Of a stretch of DNA of 14,158 nt, positions 5,627 through 13,455 are shown in pieces. Location: positions 1-14,158 of the forward strand of contig JAXHUH010000278.1 in NCBI GenBank assembly GCA_034211175.1, read 5' to 3'. Source of the DNA: JAXHUH01 sp034211175. Its GTDB lineage: Bacteria; Actinomycetota; Acidimicrobiia; Acidimicrobiales; CAIXPF01. A program made the translations under genes and the position numbers. Under the pieces are notes generated by a model. That model was not told where the DNA came from. It saw only the letters and a program-made list of their open reading frames with translations, and did not search any database. Each line of letters begins with the position of its first letter. The first letter of the stretch is position 1.

Positions 5627-7198
5627 ATGGCCGGTGACCAGGCCGCCGACGGCCCCGACCCGCTCGCCCGGTACCGGGCGATGCGCGACTTCGACGCCAC
5701 GCCCGAGCCCTCCGGCGAGGGACCGCCGCCGGATCCCGGCAACCGGTTCGTCGTCCAGCGCCACCGGGCGACCCGCCTCCACTACGACGTGCGACTGGAG
5801 CTCGACGGGGTACTCGTGAGCTGGGCCGTCCCGAAGGGCCCGACGCTCGACCCGTCGGTCCGCCGCCTCGCCGTGCACGTCGAGGACCACCCGCTCGACT
5901 ACTACGACTTCGAGGGCGTGATCCCCGGCGGCGAGTATGGCGGCGGCGACGTCATCGTCTGGGACTGGGGGACGTGGGCGCCCGCCGAGGACAAGGGTGA
6001 TCCACGCGACGCCCTCGCCGGCGGGGACCTCCACGTCGACCTGCACGGCGAGAAGCTCGCCGGCCGGTTCGTGTTCGTGCGGCCCCGCCCCAAACGAGGC
6101 GGCCGCCGGGGCGGCCCCAACGACTGGCTCCTGCTCCACAAGCACGACGACCACGCGATCGAGGGGTGGGACCCCGAGGAGTACCCGCGCTCGGTGAAGT
6201 CCGGCCGGACCAACGACGAGGTCGCCGCCGACCCCGACGCCATCTGGTCGTCGACCCACGGTCCCGGGGTCAGTGACGACGAGCTGGCCGCGCTCGACGA
6301 CGTCGACCCGGGCGGCGTGTGGGAGGTCGCCGGCGGGGAGATCGCGCTCGACGATCCCGACGCGGAGGTCCTCCCCGCGGCCGGGGACGCCGCCACCGTC
6401 ACCCGGCGGGACATCGTGCGCCACGTCGCCGTCGCCGCCCGTCGGATCCTGCCCTACCTCGGCGACGGCGCGGTCCTGGCCGACCATCTCTCCCGGGCCG
6501 ACCTGCCCGAGGGGATGCGCACCGTGAACGCCCGGCGCCGGGCCGACGGCGACGCCCCGGCCGGCGAGATCGTGGTCGTCGACCGGGTTGCGACACTGCT
6601 GTGGCTCGCGGCGTGCAGCGATGACGGCATCCGCCACGTCCTCGGCGACCGGGGCGCCGGAGCCGGGCGGACTCGGGCCCGGGACCGGGCGCGCTGGGTC
6701 GTGATCGACCTCGATGCCGGCGACGACACCACGTTCGCCGACGTCGCCGCCGTGGCCCGGTTGCTCGGCACCGCCCTCGGCCACCAGGGCATCGACGGCG
6801 CACCGGTGATCGGAGCCGGGCCCGACGTCCAGGTCCGGGTCCCGCTGGGCCCGGGACCGAGCTTCGACCAGGCGTCGCAGTGGGCGCACTCGACGATCGG
6901 CGCGGTGGCCGGCGCACTCGGCGACCTCGTCGAGGGGGCCTCCGGCGGGAGCCGAACGGGTGGCGTGCGGATCGACACGTCGGCCACGGCGCCCGGGGCC
7001 TCGATCCTCGCGCCTTTCGCGGTCCGCCACGTCGCCGGTGGCCCGGTCGCCGTCCCGATCGCCTGGGACGAGCTCGACGACCCCGACCTGGGCCCCGACC
7101 GCTGGACCGTCGCCGACCTCGGCGACCGTCTCGATCTCGCCGACCCCCTGGCCGCCGCGCTGGCGGCCGACCAGCAGCTCCCGGTCCTGACCTCGTGA
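5627..7198 (+). CDS. LigD-type 3'-phosphoesterase fused to degenerate LigD-type polymerase domain
   Basis: The protein has 523 residues. Residues ~38-200 are the LigD phosphoesterase domain, which trims 3'-phosphate or ribonucleotide ends during non-homologous end joining. Expected catalytic residues are all present: His46, His52, Asp54 and Arg56 in QRHRATRLHYDVRLELDG, and His88 and Tyr92 in VEDHPLDYYDFEG. GEKLAGRFVFVR and PNDWLLLHKHDD close the domain; SVKSGRTNDEVA resembles the LigD linker. Residues ~255-515 align to the LigD archaeo-eukaryotic primase/polymerase: VVVDRVATLLWLA, then VIDLDAG with Asp361 and Asp363, and RIDTSATAPGASILAPFAVR with Asp450. However the nucleotide-binding box (S-G-x-K-G-x-H in LigD) reads GAGPDVQ at 396-402, so its Ser, Lys and His are lost. 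There is no ligase domain. Domain order PE-Pol without ligase is unusual. Its stop overlaps the DUF72 start. Confidence 0.88.
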   Translation: MAGDQAADGPDPLARYRAMRDFDATPEPSGEGPPPDPGNRFVVQRHRATRLHYDVRLELDGVLVSWAVPKGPTLDPSVRRLAVHVEDHPLDYYDFEGVIPGGEYGGGDVIVWDWGTWAPAEDKGDPRDALAGGDLHVDLHGEKLAGRFVFVRPRPKRGGRRGGPNDWLLLHKHDDHAIEGWDPEEYPRSVKSGRTNDEVAADPDAIWSSTHGPGVSDDELAALDDVDPGGVWEVAGGEIALDDPDAEVLPAAGDAATVTRRDIVRHVAVAARRILPYLGDGAVLADHLSRADLPEGMRTVNARRRADGDAPAGEIVVVDRVATLLWLAACSDDGIRHVLGDRGAGAGRTRARDRARWVVIDLDAGDDTTFADVAAVARLLGTALGHQGIDGAPVIGAGPDVQVRVPLGPGPSFDQASQWAHSTIGAVAGALGDLVEGASGGSRTGGVRIDTSATAPGASILAPFAVRHVAGGPVAVPIAWDELDDPDLGPDRWTVADLGDRLDLADPLAAALAADQQLPVLTS

Positions 7199-7932
7199 GC
7201 GGCCGCGGTGCCGTGCGGGTCGGCTGCTCGGGCTGGTCGTACGACGACTGGCGCGGGGTCGTGTACCCGGCCGACGCCAAGCCGTCGACGTGGTTCGGCC
7301 TCTACGCCGAGCGATTCGACACCGTCGAGATCAACAACACCTTCTACCGGCTCCCGGCCGAGAAGACGGTCGACGACTGGGCCGCCCAGGCGCCCGAGGG
7401 GTTCTGCTACGCGCTCAAGGTCGGCCAGTACGGGTCGCACCGCAAGAAGCTGAAGGACCCCGACCAGTGGCTCCCCCGCCACCTGGAACGGGTCGAGCGG
7501 CTCGGCGACCACCTCGGGCCCCAGCTGCTGCAGCTCCCACCGAACTGGCACCGCAACACCGAACGGCTCGACGAGCTGTTGGAACGGGCGCCGTCGACCC
7601 ACCGTTGGGCGGTCGAGCTGCGGGACCCGACGTGGGTCCACGACGACACGTTCGAGACCCTCCGCCGTCACGGCGCCGCGCTGTGCATCCACGACCTGCT
7701 CGCCGACCATCCGTGGGAACGGACCGCGGACTGGACCTACGTGCGGTTCCACGGACCGAACGCGCTGGAGTCGAAGTACCAGGGCCGCTACACCGGTCGC
7801 CGCCTCCGCCCGATCGCCGACCGTCTCGGCGAGTGGCTCGACGACGGCACCGACGTCTACGCCTACTTCAACAACGACTACGACGGCCACGCCGTCACCG
7901 ACGCCACCTACCTGCGCGACCAGCTGACCTGA
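7195..7932 (+). CDS. DUF72 family protein (YecE-like TIM barrel)
   Basis: The 245-residue protein starts at GTG in the sequence GTGA, which overlaps the stop of the phosphoesterase-polymerase gene by four bases; translation is therefore probably coupled. It has the whole DUF72 pattern: VRVGCSGWSYDDWRG at the start, FDTVEINNTFYRLP (about 41-54), FCYALKVGQYGSH, LLQLPPNWH, AVELRDPTWV, YVRFHGPN and the C-terminal VYAYFNNDYDGHAVTDA. The family forms a metal-binding TIM-barrel resembling endonuclease IV-like or sugar-isomerase folds, and its function is not established. Length is normal. The overlap with a DNA end-processing protein suggests a nucleic-acid role, but this is inference from context only. 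The gene ends 55 bases before the convergent LysR gene. Confidence 0.92.
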   Translation: MSGRGAVRVGCSGWSYDDWRGVVYPADAKPSTWFGLYAERFDTVEINNTFYRLPAEKTVDDWAAQAPEGFCYALKVGQYGSHRKKLKDPDQWLPRHLERVERLGDHLGPQLLQLPPNWHRNTERLDELLERAPSTHRWAVELRDPTWVHDDTFETLRRHGAALCIHDLLADHPWERTADWTYVRFHGPNALESKYQGRYTGRRLRPIADRLGEWLDDGTDVYAYFNNDYDGHAVTDATYLRDQLT

Positions 7933-7952
7933 TCGAGGGGAGGCGGGGCCGT

Positions 7953-7978
7953 CGCGGTCGGTCGGTGCGGCGACCGCG
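7953..7978. terminator. Possible bidirectional terminator hairpin
   Basis: CGCGGTCG (7953-7960) and CGACCGCG (7971-7978) form an 8-bp stem with a 10-base loop. The hairpin lies in the 55-base gap between the convergent DUF72 and LysR genes. No U-tract follows on either strand. Confidence 0.45.
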
Positions 7979-7987
7979 GGAGGACGT

Positions 7988-8890
7988 TCACGCCGGGGAA
8001 CCGGTCCACGTCTCGTCCGTGACCGCGCCCTCCCAAGCGGCCGCGGCCGCGGCGGCCCGCCGGAACGCCGACGTCTCCGGGCGATCGTCGCCCGACCGGG
8101 TGGCCAGCGCCACCACGATCTCGGCGCCGTCCACCGGAACGAAGCGCACGTCGGGGCGCCCGTAGTAGCGCGCCGCCTCGGCGGCATGGAACCCCAGGCA
8201 GCCGGTGGTGGCGACGGCGCTCGGGACCGACGCCGGATGGTCGACCGACGGTGCCCCACCGCCCGGGTCGAACCCCAGCCACGAACGGAGCCGAGGCGCG
8301 TCGGCGGGGATGCCGAGCCATCGGAGCCCGTCGAGGTCGTCGACGCCGAGGTGGTCGGCGTCCGCGAGGGGGCACCGGGCGGGGAGCACCACGGAGCGGG
8401 GCGACGACAGGACCGGGGTGAGGTCGAGGCCGTCGATCTCGTCGACGTGGTGGACGAGCGCGACGTCGACCCGCCCGGTGCGGACGGCGTCGTACTGGTC
8501 GGCGAACGTGAGGTCGACGAAGCCCAGGTCCAGGTCGGGGAAGCGCTCGGTCACCGATGCCGCCATGAGGTCCCACCGATCGCTTGCCCCGAACCCCAGC
8601 ACCCCGACCCGGAGATGATCGGCGGCCGTTGGGTCGAGGCCCGACACCACGTCGGGGAGCTCGTCCAGGCGGGCGAGCACGGTCCTGGCCCGGGCCACGA
8701 AGACCGCACCGGCCGGCGTGATGGTCACCCGCCGACTCGTGCGTTCGAAGAGCCTCGTGCCCAGCTCCCGCTCGAGCAGCTGGATGCGTCGCCCGAACGG
8801 TTGCGCGGAGATCACGTGCCGTCGCGCAGCCCGCCCGAAGTGCAGCTCCTCGGCCAGGGTCACGGCGTAGCGCAGCGCACGGACGTCCAT
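7988..8890 (-). CDS. LysR-family transcriptional regulator
   Basis: The 300-residue product begins MDVRALRYAVTLAEELHFGR, a standard LysR N-terminus. The helix-turn-helix spans about 18-38 (FGRAARRHVISAQPFGRRI), followed by LLERELGTRLFERTSRRVTITPAG. The effector domain covers about 85-285. The frame is open up to 9016, but the extra 42 residues are Gly/Pro/Arg-rich and unlike the family; the ATG at 8890 has GGGGGAT about six bases upstream and fits the family start. It is divergent from the amidohydrolase at 9131, so it most likely regulates that gene and the TauD gene after it. A run of eight Ala with flanking Arg marks the C-terminus (about residues 275-290). The inducer is unknown. Confidence 0.93.
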   Translation of the reverse strand: MDVRALRYAVTLAEELHFGRAARRHVISAQPFGRRIQLLERELGTRLFERTSRRVTITPAGAVFVARARTVLARLDELPDVVSGLDPTAADHLRVGVLGFGASDRWDLMAASVTERFPDLDLGFVDLTFADQYDAVRTGRVDVALVHHVDEIDGLDLTPVLSSPRSVVLPARCPLADADHLGVDDLDGLRWLGIPADAPRLRSWLGFDPGGGAPSVDHPASVPSAVATTGCLGFHAAEAARYYGRPDVRFVPVDGAEIVVALATRSGDDRPETSAFRRAAAAAAAWEGAVTDETWTGSPA

Positions 8891-9052
8891 CTGGCGATCC
8901 CCCGATCCCGTCGCTCCTCGGTACGGACGGTAGATGTCGGGCGCCGGCCGGGCCAGCGTGCCCGCCGGTCCCGGCGACCTGCCGCGCCCGTCGCCGGGTC
9001 GACCATCCGATCGCAACCGATCTGCCTGATGATCCGGCCGCCGCCCTCGTCC

Positions 9053-9095
9053 TACGTTCGACCCGCCGCCATTGCGCCCCGGTCACCGGGGCGCA
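9053..9095 (+). promoter_or_regulatory. Putative -10 and perfect 23-base palindrome before the amidohydrolase
   Basis: TACGTT at 9053-9058 fits a TANNNT -10 and repeats the hexamer seen before the PhyH gene; no good -35 was found. At 9073-9095 the arms TGCGCCCCGGT and ACCGGGGCGCA form a perfect palindrome around a single C. It ends 35 bases before the ATG. It could be an operator for the divergent LysR or a hairpin in the leader RNA. The rest of the 240-base gap shows no clear LysR T-N11-A box. Confidence 0.45.
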
Positions 9096-9130
9096 GCGAC
9101 GGGCCGAGGGTTGCGAACGGGGGACGCGGG

Positions 9131-10552
9131 ATGGCCGGGGAACGACTGCTGCTGCGGGGTGGGCACGTCCTGTCGATGGACCCGTCGATCGGCGAGCTGC
9201 CCGAAGGTGACGTGCTGATCGAGGGCGACACGATCGCCGCGGTCGCTCCGTCGCTCGGCGACGTGGACGCCGAGGTGGTCGACGTCGGCGGCCACATCGT
9301 CGCCCCCGGGATGATCGACACCCATCGCCACACGTGGCAGACGCAGATGCGGGCGCTGTGCGCCGACTGGACGTTGGCCGACTACGTCTTCGGGATCCGC
9401 TTCACCATCTCGCCGGCCTACGAGCCCGCCGATGTCCACCTCGGCAACCTGTTGGGCGCGGTCGACGCGCTCGAGTCGGGGGTGACGACGATCCTCGACT
9501 TCTCCCACTGCAACAACACGCCCGACCACAGCGACGCCGCGCTGACCGGCCTGGTCGACGCCGGCATCCGGGCGGTCTTCGGCTACGGGTTCTTCGAGAG
9601 CAACCCGTTCGCGCCGCCGGCCTTCGCCGACCACACCGAGCGGCTCCGCGACTTCGCCCGCGTCGCCGACACCTACTTCCCCTCGCCCGACGGCCTCGTG
9701 ACGCTCGGCGTGGCCCTGACCGAGGTCGGCAACCTCCCGCTCTCGGCCACGGCCGCCGAGGTCGACGCCGCCCGGCAGCGATCGGCGATCCAGGTCGCCC
9801 ACACCGGATGCGTCTGGGGACACGCGTCCGGCCTCGCGGAGATGGATGCCGCCGGCCTGGTCGGCCCCGACCAGGTCCACGTGCACTGCAACGCCATGAC
9901 CGACGACGAGTGGAAGGTCATGGCCCGGGCGGACGCCAAGGTCTCGATCTCGGTCGAGACCGAGCTCAACATGGGGATGGGTCGTCCGGCGTTCGCGGCC
10001 TGTGAGCGGCACGGGATCGCGCCGACGCTCTCGTGCGACATCGTCTCGCTCAACAACGGCGGCATGCTGAGCCAGCTGCGCCAGGGCCTCGGCTTCAAGC
10101 GATGGGCCGATTCGGAGGCGACGAACCTCGCCGGGCGGCTCCCCGACCGGGTGTCGACCACGGCGCTCGAGGCGCTCGAGTGGGTGACGGTCAACGCGGC
10201 CGACGCGATGGGCCTCGACGACCGGATCGGCAGCCTCACGCCGGGCAAGCAGGCCGACGTCATCGTCGTCGGCGGTCCGGGCACGGCGATGCACCCGGTG
10301 CTCGATGCCGCCGGGACCCTCGTGTTCCAGGCCTCGACCGCGGACGTCCGGTCGGTGCTCGTCGCCGGCCGGTTCCGCAAGCGGGACGGCGTCATGGTCG
10401 GTGTCGACCTCCCCGCCCTGCTGGACCGTGCGACGACGTCGGCCGAGCAGGTCCTCGGCCGGCTCCCCGACGGTGGCGCCGCCCTGCCCGGCACCCCTCC
10501 CGGCGGTCTCGCGCTCTTCGCCGACTCGCTCGCCGCCAACCTGAAGGTCTGA
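9131..10552 (+). CDS. Metal-dependent amidohydrolase (TRZ/ATZ/deaminase-like)
   Basis: This 473-residue protein begins at an ATG preceded by GGGGGA six bases upstream; the frame is open much further 5' only because it crosses the LysR gene. The N-terminal LLLRGGHVLSMDP and C-terminal ADVIVVGG regions form the usual beta sandwich around a TIM barrel. Metal ligands visible are His65 and His67 (DTHRHTW), His252 in VHVHCN and Asp303 in LSCDIV. In typical deaminases the strand-5 motif is HxxE with Glu as acid/base; here it reads HTGC (His224, Cys227), so the Glu is missing if the alignment holds. LTPGKQADV is a standard family end motif. The clade hydrolyses C-N or C-halide bonds on rings such as guanine or triazines; this substrate is unknown. 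The gene is divergent from a LysR gene and upstream of the TauD gene. Confidence 0.88.
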   Translation: MAGERLLLRGGHVLSMDPSIGELPEGDVLIEGDTIAAVAPSLGDVDAEVVDVGGHIVAPGMIDTHRHTWQTQMRALCADWTLADYVFGIRFTISPAYEPADVHLGNLLGAVDALESGVTTILDFSHCNNTPDHSDAALTGLVDAGIRAVFGYGFFESNPFAPPAFADHTERLRDFARVADTYFPSPDGLVTLGVALTEVGNLPLSATAAEVDAARQRSAIQVAHTGCVWGHASGLAEMDAAGLVGPDQVHVHCNAMTDDEWKVMARADAKVSISVETELNMGMGRPAFAACERHGIAPTLSCDIVSLNNGGMLSQLRQGLGFKRWADSEATNLAGRLPDRVSTTALEALEWVTVNAADAMGLDDRIGSLTPGKQADVIVVGGPGTAMHPVLDAAGTLVFQASTADVRSVLVAGRFRKRDGVMVGVDLPALLDRATTSAEQVLGRLPDGGAALPGTPPGGLALFADSLAANLKV

Positions 10553-10559
10553 GGCCTCC

Positions 10560-10580
10560 CCGCCGGCCCGCGGCCGGTGG
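10560..10580 (+). terminator. Hairpin after the amidohydrolase stop
   Basis: CCGCCGGCC and GGCCGGTGG form a 9-bp stem with one G-U pair around a 3-base loop, starting seven bases after the stop. No U-tract follows. It may end or reduce transcription before the TauD gene. TACGCT at 10621-10626 could then be a -10 for TauD, a weak call. Confidence 0.4.
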
Positions 10581-10673
10581 TCGGCGGTCGGTGGACCTGC
10601 GCCTCGGCAGGCCCGATGGGTACGCTCCGGGTTGCTCGCGAGATCCAGACCGAGGCCCGGGGGGACCGACGTC

Positions 10674-11516
10674 ATGGCCATCACCGAATCCGATCGCGCC
10701 ACCATCACCGTCACGCCGGTGAGCCCGACGTTGGGGGCCGAGGTCACGGGTGTCGACCTCGCCGACCTCGACGACGCCACCTGGGAACAGGTCGCCGCGG
10801 CCTGGGCCGAGCACCTCGTGCTGTTCTTCCGCGACCAGGAGCTGCCGCCCGACGCCCACGAGCGCCTCGGGCGGCGCATCGGCGAGCTCCACGTGCACCC
10901 GGCCGCGCCGACGGTCGACGGTCATCCCAACGTGATGATCATCCACGCCGACGAGCGCTCCAAGGTCGTGGCGGGCAACGGGTGGCACACCGACGTGAGC
11001 TGCGACGAGCGCCCGCCCTGCGCGACGATCCTCCACCTGCCGGTGGTCCCCGAGGTGGGCGGCGACACCCTGTTCATCTCGACCGAGGCGGCGTACGAGG
11101 CGCTGTCGCAGCCGATGAAGGACTTCCTGGCGGACAAGGTCGCGGTGCACGAGTCGGCCCACGTGTACCGGGGGCGCTACGGCACCGAGGAGTCCGACTC
11201 CCGCGACGGCCGCTTCCCGTCCGCCATCCACCCGGTCGTGCGCACCCATCCCGTTACGGGGCGCAAGGCGCTCTACGTGAACCGTGCGTTCACGACCCGC
11301 ATCAAGGGCCTGGCGCCCAACGAGAGCCGGGCGATCCTCGACCTGCTGTGCGACCACATCGAGCACCGGCCCGAGTTCCAGTGCCGCTTCTCGTGGACGC
11401 CGCGCGCCGTCGCGATGTGGGACAACCGCAGCACCCAGCACTACGCGGCCTGGGACTACTACCCGCAGACCCGCAGCGGCCGACGGGTGAGCGTCGTCGG
11501 CGAGCGCCCGTTCTGA
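10674..11516 (+). CDS. TauD/TfdA family Fe(II)/2-oxoglutarate dioxygenase
   Basis: The 280-residue product has family length and begins at an ATG with GGGGGGA eight bases upstream. Seen: the N-terminal LGAEVTGVDLADL; HLVLFFRDQEL; the iron-binding His105 and Asp107 in GWHTDVS; GGDTLFIST; and the distal His256 in NRSTQHYAAWDYY. Arg271 in RRVSVVGERPF matches the 2-oxoglutarate-binding Arg of TauD. VYRGRYGTEESD is a loop between the core strands. The family hydroxylates taurine, alkyl sulfates, phenoxyacetates and many others, releasing sulfite, aldehyde or phenol; the substrate cannot be assigned. It follows the amidohydrolase after 121 bases on the same strand and converges on the methyltransferase-SDR gene with a 43-base gap. 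Confidence 0.93.
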   Translation: MAITESDRATITVTPVSPTLGAEVTGVDLADLDDATWEQVAAAWAEHLVLFFRDQELPPDAHERLGRRIGELHVHPAAPTVDGHPNVMIIHADERSKVVAGNGWHTDVSCDERPPCATILHLPVVPEVGGDTLFISTEAAYEALSQPMKDFLADKVAVHESAHVYRGRYGTEESDSRDGRFPSAIHPVVRTHPVTGRKALYVNRAFTTRIKGLAPNESRAILDLLCDHIEHRPEFQCRFSWTPRAVAMWDNRSTQHYAAWDYYPQTRSGRRVSVVGERPF

Positions 11517-11559
11517 GCCACTCGCGGCTGCCCGCTCGGCGTGCGCACCCCGACCGCGG

Positions 11560-13455
11560 TCAGCGGTCCGACTCCCGTGGTGGCGGATCAGCACCGGCGA
11601 GCACGGCCGGCGGCTCGGAGCGGTGGAAGCCGTCCCACCGGGGCGCGTCGCTGTGGTCGGGGAGGCGGACGAACCCGCCGATGTTGTTGTGGAGGCCGCC
11701 GTCGACCCGCAGGCTGGCGCCGGTGATGTAGGCCGCCATCGGCGACAGGAGGAAGACGACGGCGGCCGAGAGCTCGGCCTCCGTGCCGTGCCGCTTGAGC
11801 GGGACCCGGCGAGCGACCCGCCGTAGCGTCTCGTGCTGCTCCGGCGGGTAGGTGTCGAGGCCCGAGGTGGCGATGTAGCCGGGGGTCACGTGGTTGACCC
11901 GCACGCCGGCGTGGGCCCACTCGACCGACGCGGTGGCCGTGAAGTTGGCCTGCCCGGCCCGGGCGGCGCCGTTGTGGCCCATGCCCGGCATGGCGGGGTC
12001 GTGGTCGGCGCCGACGTTGACGATCGCCCCGCCGTGGGCCTCCATGGACTGGCGGTAGACCTCGCGGGACACGAGGAACGTGCCCGTCATGTTGTTGGCG
12101 ACGACCGCGTTCCAGCCGTTGAGGCTGAGGTCGCGCAGCGGGGCCGGGAACTGCCCGCCCGCGTTGTTCACCAGGCCGTCGATCGGTCCGAGCTCGTCCA
12201 CGATGCCGCCGACCGCGGCGATCACGCCGGCCTCGTCGCGGATGTCGCAGGTCCGCGTCCGGGTCCGCCCGCCGTCGGCCTCGATCTCGGCGCGGACCCG
12301 GTCCAGCTTCGCGTCGGTTCGACCGACGAGGACGACCAGGCCCCCGAGGGAGGCGAGCTCGTGCGCGATGCACCGCCCGAGGCCGCTGCCGCCTCCGGTC
12401 ACCACGATCGTCTTCTCGGCGAAGAGCCCGGGTCGGAAGCCGGAGTCGTAGCCGCTCACGCGGGGGCGGGTCCCGGAGATGCGGGTCAGGGTGCCGGGGA
12501 CGAACTCGGTGACCGCGACGTCGACGAAGCCGGCACGCTCGAAGTAGCCGACGCAGTCCGCGTTGGAGTGGGCGACGCCGGTGCTGTGGGACAGCGCCTC
12601 GTTGAGGGCCCACAGGGCCGGGCCGATCGGGCCCGACCGGTCGTCGACCAGCGTCTCGCCGATCAGGTGCATCTGGCCGCCGGGGACCAGCACGTCGTGG
12701 GTGCGCCGGACGACGTCGGCGATGATCTCCCGGGAGTACTGGGGCAGGTTCGAGGCCATGACGGCCACGTCGGCGCCGGTCGGGAGCGGGTCGGAGGTGA
12801 AGTCGCCGCCTACAGCGGTCACGCGGTCGGCGACGCCGGCCCGTTCGATGAACTCGCGGGCGACGGTGGCCACCGGCGGGAGGTCGAACACGACGGCCTC
12901 GAGCCCGGGGTGCTGCTGGGCGGCGACGATGCTGTACGCGCCCGACCCGCCGCCGAGGTCGAGGAGGCGGCGGGCTCCCGAGAGGTCCACCTGGCGGCAG
13001 AACCGGCGTCCGGCGCCGACGCCGATGCTGTAGGTCGCGGTGTGGTACTTGCGAGCGCCATCGACGGAGAGGTCCTCGTACATGCCGAGCACCGACTCCT
13101 CCGGCGAGCGGAGGTGGTCGGTGAGGCGGCCCCACTCGGCCCACGCCGGTCTGGTGAAGTGGATCCACGGCCCCGCGTAGTCGCGGCCGGACTCGACGAG
13201 GAACCGCTCGGCGTCGGGCGCGTTGACGAGGCCGTCGGCGCCGACGTCGATCAGGTCCATCGCCCGGAGCACGGTCACGAGGCGGTCGGCGTTCGTGACG
13301 GAGATGCCGACGCGCTCGGCGACCGCGGCGACATCCGCGGCACCTTCGGACACCGCGGTGAAGATCCCGAGGTCGACCGCGGACATCAGCGCCGCCGACT
13401 CCTGGAACGCCAGCGCGTACTGCTGCAACCGTGAGCTGTCGACCCGCTCAGCCAT
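11560..13455 (-). CDS. Fusion of O-methyltransferase-fold domain and short-chain dehydrogenase/reductase
   Basis: One uninterrupted frame of 631 residues. Residues ~1-332 match the plant-type O-methyltransferase fold: a dimerising winged-helix part (about 10-90), then the SAM site LLDLGGGSG (165-172) and VFDLPPV. The catalytic His of these enzymes lies in an LHDW/LHDY-like motif; here the aligned stretch is SNLPQYSR with Pro238, so the base is missing. Residues ~333-631 are a classical SDR: FRPGLFAEKTIVVTGGGSGLG with the nucleotide loop at 353-360, NNAGG at 430-434, and VRVNHVTPGYIATSG. The Tyr and Lys of YxxxK are Asn495 and Arg499 in GHNGAARAG, as in SDRs near 2,4-dienoyl-CoA reductases. 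A GTG at 12459 would start a normal SDR, so internal initiation is possible. It has no co-directional neighbour; its ATG lies 103 bases from the divergent membrane-protein gene. Confidence 0.85.
   Translation of the reverse strand: MAERVDSSRLQQYALAFQESAALMSAVDLGIFTAVSEGAADVAAVAERVGISVTNADRLVTVLRAMDLIDVGADGLVNAPDAERFLVESGRDYAGPWIHFTRPAWAEWGRLTDHLRSPEESVLGMYEDLSVDGARKYHTATYSIGVGAGRRFCRQVDLSGARRLLDLGGGSGAYSIVAAQQHPGLEAVVFDLPPVATVAREFIERAGVADRVTAVGGDFTSDPLPTGADVAVMASNLPQYSREIIADVVRRTHDVLVPGGQMHLIGETLVDDRSGPIGPALWALNEALSHSTGVAHSNADCVGYFERAGFVDVAVTEFVPGTLTRISGTRPRVSGYDSGFRPGLFAEKTIVVTGGGSGLGRCIAHELASLGGLVVLVGRTDAKLDRVRAEIEADGGRTRTRTCDIRDEAGVIAAVGGIVDELGPIDGLVNNAGGQFPAPLRDLSLNGWNAVVANNMTGTFLVSREVYRQSMEAHGGAIVNVGADHDPAMPGMGHNGAARAGQANFTATASVEWAHAGVRVNHVTPGYIATSGLDTYPPEQHETLRRVARRVPLKRHGTEAELSAAVVFLLSPMAAYITGASLRVDGGLHNNIGGFVRLPDHSDAPRWDGFHRSEPPAVLAGADPPPRESDR

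Noticed and set aside
5300..7030. Minus-strand open frame of 576 codons
   Set aside because: It is antisense to the phosphoesterase-polymerase gene, rich in Arg/Gly/Pro/Val, with no motifs, while the plus strand has clear catalytic residues.
6454..8259. Minus-strand open frame of 601 codons
   Set aside because: It crosses the phosphoesterase and DUF72 genes and the LysR gene in antisense or shifted frame; no domain is seen.
8186..9130. Long N-terminal extension of the amidohydrolase frame
   Set aside because: The extension is antisense to the LysR gene and lacks family similarity; the ATG at 9131 has a ribosome site and begins the family pattern.
9083..10879. Minus-strand open frame of 598 codons
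   Set aside because: It is the shadow of the amidohydrolase; composition is typical of antisense GC-rich DNA and no motif was found.
11833..13434. Plus-strand open frame of 533 codons
   Set aside because: It is antisense to the methyltransferase-SDR fusion, which carries unmistakable SAM and Rossmann motifs.
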